Source of the DNA: Ahaetulla prasina
Lineage: Eukaryota > Chordata > Lepidosauria > Squamata > Colubridae
Assembly (NCBI RefSeq): GCF_028640845.1
Contig: NC_080539.1
Span: 197,324,698 to 197,388,697, forward strand
Reading direction: 5' to 3'
Length of the DNA: 64,000 nt
The position numbers were made by a program, and so were the translations under genes. Positions 20,992-30,759 of this stretch are shown here, piece by piece; the stretch's first letter is position 1; the number at the start of each line of letters is the position of its first letter. The notes below the pieces were generated by a model, which did not search any database, was not told the origin of the DNA, and saw only the letters and a program-made list of their open reading frames with translations.

Positions 20992-23163
20992 CAAAGAGAG
21001 TATTGGGTTGCATGTATGCAGCAGCATGAACAACTCTGTCCCTCATTTTCTTAGTTAAGGTCTCTCCTAAGCAAACTCTCAGAGGTCCCACATTTATACT
21101 AAGTTTATACTTCTCATTTTTCATATATGTCTCATATATTTCACATTTAAACTTCTCTGCTAAGTTGGTCAACATCTGTTTTTGAACTACAGGGCCTTCT
21201 TGAAAAAATATTAAAGTAAAAGGACAGGGGAGGATTTGTCAAGAAGCTGTCTAAATGGAGGAATGGAGAAACACTTGGCAACATTTTCTGCCTGTCTCAA
21301 CCAAGTCTTCCATCTTTTCAGAGCTTTCTGGACCTGGCTGTCTGTGGTACTCCACAGTCATTGGAGATCCCCTCTTTCCTGTTGGGAAGATAATCCAGCT
21401 ATTTTCAGCAGACTGTAAAATTGTAATTGCACCTTTTGAGGGGAAGAATTTCCCTTCCAACCGCTGCCTAAAGTTTGTTTTCAGGGAACTTGATCTCGGG
21501 CACGCACGAGAATGTCACACCCCATTAAAATGTCAACTATGCAATCAATGGGCCCAATAGACACCATGGGGAGCAGATACAAGATGCTGAAGAGTAGAAA
21601 GGACTTAAACAGGGCACAAGAGAAAAGAATACATGCTTTGGTTAGGGAACTTTATGGCTCAGTCGTTTGATTTTCATATTCCAGGTCTCATCAAAGGTTT
21701 ATTTCTTTCCCACCCTTTGATTATGCTGAGTCCTAGAAGCAAGGTAATATTTTATTGTCTTGTGTATGTATACCTTGGGTCAGAGTGTGTGCTAACTTTT
21801 TTATTGCTACACCCTCAGGGTTGTTTTTTCCCCATTAAGCTCTCATAGCTCATGATTCATTGCAGGTCTTTTAAAGATGTGTACACATAAGTTTAAGATG
21901 ATTTCTTAAACATCTTCATAGCACCTACAGGCTCAATGCAGGAAGCCATATTTCAAAAAACCCTGGGCAAATGAATAGTTTAATCCATACTGTAGCAAAC
22001 CTGGCACATTTGTAGCTATCTTAATAAGAGCAAGAGCTCCTTTTCCCAAAGTCAGCATCCTGTATTTGAAAGCAAATCCCTTCCTGGCTATCATGAAATA
22101 CCCGAGGACTTCCCTGGGGAAGTAGCTTGCCTGCCCAAAGCCATTCTACTCCCCAGATTCCTCCTTTGATTCAGGGCTATAGGAGCATAATTTCACGTTT
22201 GAATTTGGGAATGGAGAGAGATTTTAGAGGGAAAGGAAACTTGCTATCAAGCTTGAGAAATCCTTTCTTGGTCAAACTTAAGATTGAATGGCAATTTTAA
22301 AAATATTGCTTCTGCTTCATGGTTTAGAGTATTCGATGATAACCTCGTCATTTTATGTCCCACAAAAAGAAGGCAGTCCTTCTTGTAGTAAATTACTGTT
22401 GTATTTTGTGTTCTAGCCCATGGCTTACATTTTGATTTGCTTCGGGTCCACTAGATGTTTTCATGTTAGATTCGCATAAAGCCGGATACTGTTTGATGTA
22501 TGTCCTGTTTCCACTTTAACCAAATGACATCTGCAAGTCTCAGCAGATCCTATTCAGAATTAAGGGCATGTGCCATTTGGCCAAAGCTGTGCAATTTATC
22601 TCCCTGTTCTATTTTAGTCACAGCACTTAGATTTCTGCAGCCTCTGCGAACAGCACGGCCTGCTAAGCTTTGGAGTCCCAACGCTCCAGGCGTTGGCGGC
22701 TGCCATTTAAAAGCAGCTGTTCCCAGGTGGGAAGAGGGAGAAGAGATGACAGCAATTCTTCCCTCTCAGGATCAGATGTGCTGTCATGTTAATGGCTTGA
22801 ATTTTCAGGAAGCTCCTGCTGATCACTCAGTGGAGATATCTGAGCACACTGCATTCCTCATGATGATGGTTTCCCTGTTTAGATATTATCCAAAGTAAAG
22901 CTTAAGGAGAATTGATTGATACAACCTTTGCAAATAGATTAGCCAGAACATCATGCTTATATAGACGTATCAGACTGTGCTCCTTGGGAAAAACAAGGAA
23001 TAGAGGGAGGCAATCTATGTAGATAATTGGGTTAAAAAACTTAGACTCATAGGTCTATTCGCTATGGCAAGCTATGGCAACTTCATGGCAAGGAAGCCCT
23101 CATACACTTGCCTAGAAGTACAATTCAGTGGAGCTTAGCATTCTGCACTGAGTGGGATGCACA
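20992..23163. other. Unique stretch, no recognised gene or repeat
   Basis: Frames at 21255-21560 and 22500-22898 (132 codons) show no domain pattern. The latter lies in a region of balanced composition (22440-22880) that may be conserved noncoding sequence. I cannot support a gene. Confidence 0.4.
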
Positions 23164-23297
23164 CAGGGGTGTCAAACTGGCGGCCTGCAGGCCGGATGCA
23201 TCACACGCAGGCCACACCCACCCCAGCTCCATGAAGGGAAAAAAGATTGTGATATGTTACGTGACGGCAACGTGACATGGTGAGTTTGACACCCGTG
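23164..23297 (+). mobile_element. Short hAT-like MITE (CAGGGGTGTCAAACT termini)
   Basis: A 134-bp unit begins CAGGGGTGTCAAACTGG and ends GAGTTTGACACCCGTG, an inverted pair of about 15 bases. The flanking 8-mers do not match, so the target duplication has decayed or the ends are off by a few bases. Noncoding. Confidence 0.72.
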
Positions 23298-24221
23298 GTA
23301 TACAGTACGTTAACCATGGCCTCAGCCTCAGCTTTCTCCCCATAAGTAAATAAAAAGAATAGAGATTTAAAGAGAAAGAAAGCCTGCCTAACTTAAAGGG
23401 TTAATGAAAGGAACATAAAATAATAAATATGAAACACTTGATAAAGTTGCATTGTAAACAGACAACAGGGTTATAAAAATACCAAATAGAATTTTGGTAC
23501 CAAAAATCAGTTTTCCCAATAATACATTTTCTAATAGGAGAATGTTGTTTGCTCTTCCAGGTTTACTGCGGAAATTAATAATGTGTACAATGAGGACACC
23601 TGCTGGAGGTTCCTCGTGATAAATAAGGATGTCTGGATCAGTAAAAATCTGCTCCCTTTTACTTTCGGCTTTCCTAATCTTATTCTTTACAAAAAACCAT
23701 AGCTGTTTCTATTAAAATATTAATATATTAATATATTTAATATAAAACTTTATAGCTGTAGGAAAAACATCAAGAACATTTAGAGTCACATTTAATTGAT
23801 GAAATGTGCAAATTGTCTGACAATCTTCATTCTTCTAGCATGTCTGAAATATCCTCTGAGTTCAAAATCACGCAGAAGCTTCATAGAGGTGTTTCTCCTT
23901 CAGAAGCAATTCCTGGCCTGCCCATGTCACCACAAGGGCATTCCAGGAAGTCTGCTAAACAGAAAGTGGTTCTGAGAAAACCTGTGTGCTTCTAAAGAGG
24001 AATAGAGCATTTCGAAAACACAAGAAGACCCTGTATAGTTAGTAAATAATTGCAGCAGCATTTAAATTTATTTCAGTAAGAAAGTTCACATTAATACATT
24101 GTTCCAGTTTGCACAGCAGTGAAAAGCCAAAGTAGTAATGGGCAGTTCATAAATAAATGCTTTTTCTTGCAGTAAAGCAGCACAGAGTAAGAAAAAGAAT
24201 ACCTGAAGCCTTTGTGTATAT
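23298..24221. other. Unassigned AT-rich stretch
   Basis: Nothing recognised. The frame 23804-23995 has no motif. Confidence 0.4.
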
Positions 24222-24738
24222 CAGGGGTAGTCAACCTTTTTATACCTACCACCCACTTTTGTATCTCTGTTAGTAGTAAAATTTTCTAACCGCCCACCGG
24301 TTCCACAGTAATGTACCGTGTATCGTCATCTGCGCATGGCTCTCGCACATCGTGGATTGGGTTGGGGGGGGCGCCGTCTAGCAGCTCTGCTTGTTTGTTA
24401 CAGCTAGATGGTGTGGGGGGAGATGCGTGAGCTATTCTGGGATGAGGCTCTTTTGTTTGCGGTCGCACTATAGCGCCATTTAGTTTCACTTACGTAACGT
24501 GAACTAAACTTATGTGTGGGCGATACAAATAGTATATTTTCAGAAATTTAAATTATCATGAGGAATTTTATGAAAACCTAATAAAAATGTTTTTAAATAA
24601 TGCTATGAAATTTTTTTAAAAAGTCAATTAAATTTAAAAAAAAGGAAAGTGCTTCAGTATTGGACAAAACCCCTACCACCCACCATGAAAGCTGGAACAC
24701 CCACTAGTTGGTGGTAGGGACCAGGTTGACTACCACTG
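24222..24738 (+). mobile_element. hAT-like nonautonomous transposon (517 bp)
   Basis: Termini CAGGGGTAGTCAACCTTTTT (left) and CAGTGGTAGTCAACCTGG (right, reverse complement) with matching subterminal TACCACCCAC motifs. GTGTATAT (24214-24221) and GTGTATAC (24739-24746) form a 7/8 target duplication. The body has no transposase frame. The terminus resembles Charlie-type hATs. Confidence 0.9.
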
Positions 24739-24828
24739 GTGTATACTGATGTGAGTGTTGGTGATTCCTTTTTCAATAATCCATATCAAATAGGGCTGCA
24801 CAGAGATAGAGATCTGAAGGGTAAAAAG

Positions 24829-24997
24829 CAGTGGTGGGTTGCCCCTGGTTCGGACCGGTTCTAAAGAACTGGTAGTAAAATCGGCGGGAGGCTCTGCCCA
24901 CAGACCCAAACGTCATCAAAACTCTTCTGTGCATGTGCAGAAACTTCGTGCAGGCACAATGCAAACCAGTAGTAAAGGTAAGTAGAACCCACCCCTG
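24829..24997 (+). mobile_element. hAT-like MITE (169 bp) with perfect 8-bp target duplication
   Basis: It begins CAGTGGTGGGTTGCCCCTGG and ends GTAGAACCCACCCCTG. GTAAAAAG occurs at 24821-24828 and 24998-25005, a perfect duplication. The body (GGCGGGAGGCTCTGCC, CATCAAA) is shared with 53518-53703, so these two are one subfamily, distinct from 20716-20991. Confidence 0.92.
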
Positions 24998-25107
24998 GTA
25001 AAAAGGAACTAGACTTTGTATAGACAGGCAGGTAGCATGCACTGGGAACATCATCTATTTTATATAATTGTAAACTGGCATTAGTTGACTAGCATTGCCA
25101 ATCTCGA

Positions 25108-25434
25108 AATATTTATTTATTTATTTATTTATTATTTATTTATTTATTCGTATTTTTATACCACCCTATCTCCCTAGGGACTCAGGTCGGTTCACAGCCA
25201 GATAAAATATACATATAAATACAAAATAAAACATCCATTAAAAAACTTATTACATATGGCTGAATAATTAAAAATAGCAATACACATAATAAAATCCCCA
25301 TTAAAACCAATTCAAATTTAAAAATCTAGTCCAGTCCTGCGCAGATAAATAGATGTGTCTTAAGCTCGCGGCGAAAGGTTCGAAGGTCAGGAAGTTGGCG
25401 GAGTCCTGGGGGAAGTTCGTTCCAGAGGGTGGGA
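25108..25434 (-). mobile_element. L2-like LINE 3' end, minus strand
   Basis: A TTTA-repeat tail (25108-25147), then the 3' hairpin CCACCCT...AGGTCGG (25161-25190), then sequence parallel to 10000-10230 including the reversed C-terminal RT codons up to TCCAGAGGGTGGGA. 5'-truncated after about 330 bases. Confidence 0.87.
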
Positions 25435-25537
25435 AATATAGTAAATAAATAAACATATGTGGCAGAATTTATGTATATCTTAAGTGAGGAATATCTCTCC
25501 AAGGCCCATATTTTAATGAGTTTTAAAAAGTTAATTT

Positions 25538-25636
25538 TAATGTGTGTGTGTGTATATGTGTGTATCTATAGTAGATGAGAGATAGATAAATAGATAAACA
25601 GACAGTTAGATAAAGTAAATAAATAGTGTTAGATAA

Positions 25637-25704
<68 letters not shown>

Positions 25705-25765
25705 GCAGGGAGGCAGGCATAGCTATACATATACATATACATATATATATATACATATACATATT
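25538..25765. repeat. Composite TG / GATA / TATACA microsatellite
   Basis: (TG)n at 25541-25564, then irregular and then pure (GATA)n at 25636-25704 (about 17 units), then GGCAGGGAGGCAGGCA and (ATATAC)n at 25725-25764. Unlike 13509-13612, I see no LINE end adjoining it. Confidence 0.92.
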
Positions 25766-26106
25766 CTCAATCTGTATAAATAATAAAGTAGATTTTAAAT
25801 ACCTCTAATCTCAATATGACATGTTAGAATTGAATCTTTCCTTCTGGGTCCCATCATTTAAAGAGGGATTTCCTCTGTGAGGTTTGTGGCCTATCAGTCA
25901 GGCAGGTTTTCTTTCTGGCAACTCCCACTTTATGGAACTCTCCCCAGGGAACGATCTGCAGTTTCCTACCCTGCTCACCTGCTGTAAGTAAGCCAAAGCT
26001 GGATTGTTTCAGCAATTCCTTGGCCCTTAGTGGTCCAGAGTGGAGGTTTTCATCTTCTGTATTTAAATTTGGGATTTTAATATCATCTGTTTTAACACTG
26101 GATATT
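25766..26106. other. Unassigned stretch
   Basis: No gene or element recognised between the microsatellite and the SINE. Confidence 0.4.
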
Positions 26107-26428
26107 GAAAGGTCGGCAGTTTGGTAGTTCGAATCCCTAGTGCCGTGTAACAGGGTGAGCTCCCATTACTTGTCCCAGCTTCTGCCAACCTAGCAGTTTC
26201 GAAAGCATGTAAAAATGCAAGTAGAAAAAATAGGGAACCACCTTTGGTGGGAAGGTAACAGTGTTCCGTGTGCCTTTGGCGTTGAGTCATGCCGGCCACA
26301 TGACCACGGAGACATCTTCGGACAGCACTGGCTCTTCGGCTTTGAATCGGAGATGAGCACCGCCCCCTAGAGCCGGCAACGACTAGCACGTATGTGCGAG
26401 GGGAACAATTACTTTTACCTTTATATTG
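26107..26428 (+). mobile_element. tRNA-derived SINE, plus strand, head truncated
   Basis: It matches the element at 371-732 in reverse: B-box AGTTCGAATCCC near 26127-26138, GTGAGCTCCCATTACTTGTC, CATGCCGGCCACATGACCAC and the tail GGGGAACAATTACTTTTACC. The A-box part of the tRNA head is missing, which would leave this copy without a complete Pol III promoter. Confidence 0.88.
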
Positions 26429-27508
26429 TTGTACACTGCCAAGGATCCTCTAGAATTGGAGCAAATTACAACTTTGGTAAAAGAATAAATGTTCTATGTG
26501 TTTAGGATAACTCATAGCATAGTTGAAAATAGTAAGTGTAGAAAAAAAGAGCATGAAAGTTTTTTTCGAAAACATCTTTAAATGGTGAATGAGGGCTATA
26601 TATTAGAGTGTAAAACTCTGAAAGGTAATGAACTTCTTTTGGGATGGTATTCAAGAACTTAAGAGCAGCTAGTGTGAAAAGACAGCCAACTGTGATTTAC
26701 CAACCAGCAGCAAGAAATTTCATACTTGTATGCTTCCCCCTACTTTTATCCCTCTCGGCTTTTCATTAGCCATTGTATGCTCTGTTTTCCAGGTCCCAAA
26801 CTGTGATTAGCACTAACTGTGGTCAGAACCATCAAGCTACTTTGAAATGGATATGTTAAACAGATTATAATTTAACTTGTTTCTCTTTTAGCTTGGATAT
26901 TTTGTGCTAATATGGTTTTGACCATCCTGTTGTCCTCCTGTAGCTGCTTGCTCTGTGGTGCAGATTAGGCATCCTTCAAGCCAAGAGTGTTGGACCCTGA
27001 TGTCCAAGTAGATACATTTTAAAAATCACATCTTTGCTATAATGAGCCTATGGATGATCTTCTTCTCAGATCTAGATATTTTCATCATATTCTTCATGCT
27101 CCACACAGAAGGACATTTACATTGGTATAATTCAACATTAGGTATACAGTATATCATGACATTTCCCAGCCTGATCACGTCTGGTCCTTTGCAGACAAGA
27201 TTGAGTTTTTGTCACATGTTTTACTAGATTGCCCCCTGTATCACACCTTATGCCTTGATCTCACTGAACTGAGTAAGCTTTCTTACTTATCACAATCAAT
27301 GATTATAGATCAGCTGCCACAAGATCATCATATTGAAGCATCTAAGCATTCTTAGGCATAGCTACTGTCATTAGAAGCTGGTGGGTTTAAGTGCACAACC
27401 AACCAAATCTGGATTTTAGCTTTTCCATACACTCACTTTCACATTTATTGACTGCCTCATTCCAGGTGTTCCACAGATCTGTGTATAGAACCCCGGCATC
27501 CTTCAAAG
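26429..27508. other. Unassigned stretch
   Basis: About 1.1 kb without a recognised gene or repeat. The frame 27042-27227 has no motif. Confidence 0.4.
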
Positions 27509-27600
27509 CAGCGGGTCTCCAACCTTGGCAACTTTAAACCTGGCGAATTCTGGGAGTTGAAGTCTGCCTGGTTTAAAGTTGCCAAGGCTGGAAACCCCTG
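27509..27600. mobile_element. Very short inverted-repeat MITE (hAT-like, 92 bp)
   Basis: The ends CAGCGGGTCTCCAACCTTGG and CAGGGGTTTCCAGCCTTGG (right, reverse complement) continue inward as GCAACTTTAAAC and its complement, leaving a centre of about 30 bases (GGAGTTGAAGTC). Flanking CTTCAAAG and TTTCGAAA match 5/8, perhaps a decayed duplication. Confidence 0.68.
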
Positions 27601-27669
27601 TTTCGAAACATTCTTTCTTCTGTGCCAAGTCAAATCCAATCCAATCCAATCGGATTTTCAATCCAATCG

Positions 27670-28712
27670 GGCTTTCTATAATTTTGTGAACAATAAACTT
27701 AAAGACTCGAGATCCATCCCACTCCTAAAAAGATTTAACGGTAAAGAATGTAATGATGAAACAGTTAAAGCAAACCTCTTTAACACATTCTTCGACTCAG
27801 TCTTTGTTAACAGTAATGGCTCATACCCGACATTCCCCAATCGTACCAACAATGAGTACAATGACCTAACACAAATAGATTTCACAGAAGATAATGTTGA
27901 AAAGGCCCTTCGCAAACTGAAACCATCTCTATTGGACCTGATGGACTATGTGCATACTTCTTAAAAAAACTTTCCACTATTATAGCAGAACCCCTAAGCA
28001 TAATCTTTGAAAAATCTTTCAGGACCAGCTCCCTTCCCAAACTATGGTCACTAGCCACGGTCATCCCTGTCTTCAAAAAAGGAGACCCCAGCCTAGTGGA
28101 AAATTACAGACCAATTTCTTTATGCTGCATCACCTGCAAAGTAATGGACTCAATCATCAACCAATCCATCACCCTCTACCTAGAAACAAACAACCTACTC
28201 TCTAATAAACAATTTGGTTTCAGAAAAAATTATCCTGTAATTTACAACTTCTTCACTGCAAAAACATATGGACTACAAATCTTGATCAGGGCAAAGCAAT
28301 AGATGCAATTTACATAGACTTCTGTAAAGCTTTTGACTCAGTGGTACATGACAAACTTCTCCTAAAACTAAAATCCTACGGCATCTCTGGACCTTTCCAT
28401 AATTGGATAACAGCGTTCCTGTCAAACAGACAACAAGTGGTCAAAATAGGCAGTGCCCTATCAAATCCCGCTCCTGTCAATAACAGTGTCGCCCAAGGCA
28501 GCGTTCTAGGACCAACACTCTTCATATTATACATTAACGACCTCTGTGATCATATTATAAGTAATTGTGTTCTCTTCGCCGATGATGTTAAACTATTTAA
28601 CACTACCAGCAATATGGCTACCCTTCAAAAAGACCTTGACTTTATGTCGGAATGGTCAAAAATTTGGCAACTCCAAATCTCAACCAGCAAATGCTTGAAA
28701 TCCTGGGTTTAG
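27670..28712 (+). pseudogene. CR1-like reverse transcriptase, broken
   Basis: Segments in shifting frames: to 27964 (ends KPSLLDLMDYVHTS), 28096-28302 (ENYRPISLCCITCKVMDSII, NLLSNKQFGFRKN), and 28341-28712 (HDKLLLKLKSYGISGPF, AQGSVLGPTLFILYINDL, NCVLFADDVKLF). The FADD catalytic pair is present. Stops or shifts lie near 27962, 28225 and 28300. After the deletion at 28693 the C-terminal codons (LSLTHRIIYYNVLPVEDYFS) are out of frame. Confidence 0.85.
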
Positions 28713-29200
28713 AAAATTTAGAACTCCGCCACCTTTGACATGACCTGAGTTTAACTCATAGAATCATCTATTACAATGTCCTTCCTGTTGAAGACTACTT
28801 CAGCTTCAATCACAACAATACACGAGCACATAATAGATTTAAGCTTAATGTGAACCGCTCCAATCTTGATTGCAGAAAATATGACTTCAGTAACAGAGTT
28901 CTTAATGCCTGGAATGCACTACCTGACTCTGTGGTCTCTTCCCAAAATCCCTAAAGCTCTAACCAAAGACTATCTACTATTGACCTCACCCCATTCCTAA
29001 GAGGTCTGTAAGGAGCGTGCATAAGAGCACCAGCGTGCCTACCGTTCCTATCCTAATGTTCCCTTTGATTGTATCCAATTCATATAGTTATTTCATGCTT
29101 ACGCTTATATATATGCTTACATATCGTATAGTTATTTCTTGCTTATGCTTATGTATACAGTTGTGACAAATAAAAAAATAAAAAATAAAAAATAAAAAGT
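27670..29200 (+). mobile_element. CR1-like LINE, 5'-truncated, with a deletion inside RT
   Basis: It runs from a region N-terminal to the RT (AFYNFVNNKLKDSRS) to the 3' UTR and an A-rich end (GTTGTGACAAATAAAAAAAT, to 29200). A short (AATCC)n run (27629-27668) precedes it. Compared with 35262-36235, about 380 bases of the RT thumb region are missing at 28693, where AGCAAATGC jumps to TTGAAATCCTGGG. Confidence 0.87.
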
Positions 29201-29322
29201 TTGATTTATCCACATCAATTTATCTTACTGTACAGTAAATATTATTGCTTGTATGTTTTTCTTTTACTCCTCTCTAACTATTGTATAATTTCACTGACAT
29301 TTTTATCTTTTGGCCAATGGTA

Positions 29323-29356
29323 AGTAAATAAATAAATACATACATACATACATACA

Positions 29357-29390
<34 letters not shown>

Positions 29391-29403
29391 CATACATACA
29401 TAC
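29323..29403. repeat. (ACAT)n microsatellite
   Basis: About 18 tetramer units preceded by AAATAAAT, with a single TATATA interruption near 29385. Confidence 0.9.
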
Positions 29404-29875
29404 TTTCCCCAACCTGCGTGCTCTCCTTAGATGTGGACTTGAGCTCCCAGAATTTTTGGCAGTTGAAATCCACATACCGTATATACTCGAGTATAAGCCG
29501 AGTTTTTCAGCACGTTTTTTGTGCTGAAAAACGTCCCCTCGGCTTATACTCGGGTCTATACGGCTTATACTCGAGTTGTTTTTTTTAAGCCCTCGGCATA
29601 CTCGAGTATATACGGCTTATACTCGAGTTGTTTTTTTTCTTTTTCACATTTTGCGGACGGCGCTGGGAAGCCCTGCCGGTGCAGTGAGAGGCGGGCGGGG
29701 AGCCGCCAGCCTTCTCAGCTGAGGGAGGAGGGTTTCAACCGGTGGTGCCTCATTCCACCTCGGCATACTCGGTCCCAGTTTACCCCAGTTTTTGGGGTAA
29801 AATTGGGGACCTCGGCTTATACTCGGATCGGCTTATATTCGAGTATATATGGTACTCAGTTTGAGGAAGGTTGGA
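29404..29875 (+). mobile_element. Candidate hAT-like MITE split by the TA-target element
   Basis: The left part (29404-29474: CCCCAACCTG, GAGCTCCCAGAATTTTTGGC, GTTGAAATCCACA) resembles the element at 27509-27600, and GAGGAAGGTTGG at 29861-29872 could be its other end. The segment 29477-29852 sits between them. The outer ends are not sharp. Confidence 0.45.
29477..29852 (+). mobile_element. TA-target inverted-repeat element, copy A (376 bp)
   Basis: TA duplication at 29475-29476 and 29853-29854. The left end is CCGTATATACTCGAGTATAA and the right end is its imperfect complement. Inside are a small inverted repeat (TTTTTCAGCACG/GTGCTGAAAAA), several CGGCTTATACTCG subrepeats and a GC-rich core (CCCTGCCGGTGCAGTGAGAG). 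No transposase frame is present. TA duplication fits a Tc1/mariner-type enzyme, although a 3-bp Harbinger-type target cannot be excluded. Copy B is at 52267-52601. Confidence 0.83.
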
Positions 29876-30194
29876 TTCTCTGCCTTTTTCCCCTCTTCTC
29901 TACTAGACATGGACTGCAAATCTGTGATGGAATGTGCACCTAGAGAAGGAGTGGTGGTGGGAGGAAAGTATTGACAAGATCTTCATGGTTTCCCAGGGAG
30001 AAGGCAGTATATTCCAGAAAGAAGCCTAAAATAAGAAATTGCACAATCCTGAACTGGATGGGGAAGTGAGAAACGGGTTAAGGATCACCATACCTAGAAT
30101 ATCTCAGGCAAGATTCTGTCTGTTAGGTGTAAGAAAATAAAAAATCAGACTTAATTTCACTGTGTTGTGTCTTTGGACTTGGGTCTGACAACTT

Positions 30195-30749
30195 GAGAGG
30201 CCCATGAAATGGCAGAGGAGAAATGAAATGGCAGAGAAGAGCAACAATGGCAGAGAAGAGCAACAAAAAATGGCAGAGAAGAGCAACATGAAATGGCAGA
30301 GAAGAGCAACAAAGATGATTAGGGGACTGGAGGATAAAACATATGAAGAACGGTTGCAGGAACTGGGTATGTCTAGTTTAACAAAAAGAAGGACTAGAGG
30401 AGACATGATGGCTGTGTTCCAATATCTTAGGGGCTGCCACAAAGAAGAGGGAGTCAGACTGTTCACCAAAGCACCTGAGGGTAGAACAAGAAGCAATGGG
30501 TGGAAACTGATCAAAGAAAGAAGCAACTTAGAACTAAGGAGAAATTTCCTGACAGTTAGAACAATTAATAAGTGGAACGACTTGCCTTCAGAAGTTGTGA
30601 ATGCTCCAACACTGGAAATTTTTAAGAAAATGTTGGATAACCATCTGACTGAGATGGTGTAGGGTTTCCTGCCTGGGCAGGGGGTTGGACTAGAAGGCCT
30701 CCAAGGTCCCTTCCAACTCTGATGTTATGTTATGTTATGTTATGTTAAA
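30195..30749 (+). mobile_element. CR1 3' end with stuttered 5' junction and TTATG tail
   Basis: A truncated CR1 runs from GCAGAGAAGAGCAACAAAGA to the typical CR1 end GGCCTCCAAGGTCCCTTCC and a short (TTATG)n tail (30722-30748). The frame to 30662 reads KMIRGLEDKTYEERLQELGM and ends NHLTEMV, the CR1 C-terminus. The 5' end is repeated, see the feature at 30207-30316. Confidence 0.9.
30207..30316 (+). repeat. Imperfect tandem repeat at the CR1 5' junction
   Basis: About five units of AATGGCAGAGAAGAGCAACA separated by variable short spacers (GAAATGAA, AAA, TGA). In the full CR1 (44978-44992) GCAGAGAAGAGCAACA occurs once. The repeats therefore arose at the truncated junction. Confidence 0.88.
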
Positions 30750-30759
30750 TACAGAAGAA

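Noticed and set aside
22500..22898. 132-codon plus-strand frame as an exon
   Set aside because: No domain, no clear splice context that I can defend, and amino acid pattern is unremarkable.
29323..29403. Regular short repeats as a CRISPR-like array
   Set aside because: Simple tetramer microsatellite without spacers, in a eukaryotic setting.
29521..29943. 140-codon frame with SAYTR repeats
   Set aside because: It is the translation of the CGAGTATA-type subrepeats of a MITE and its flank.
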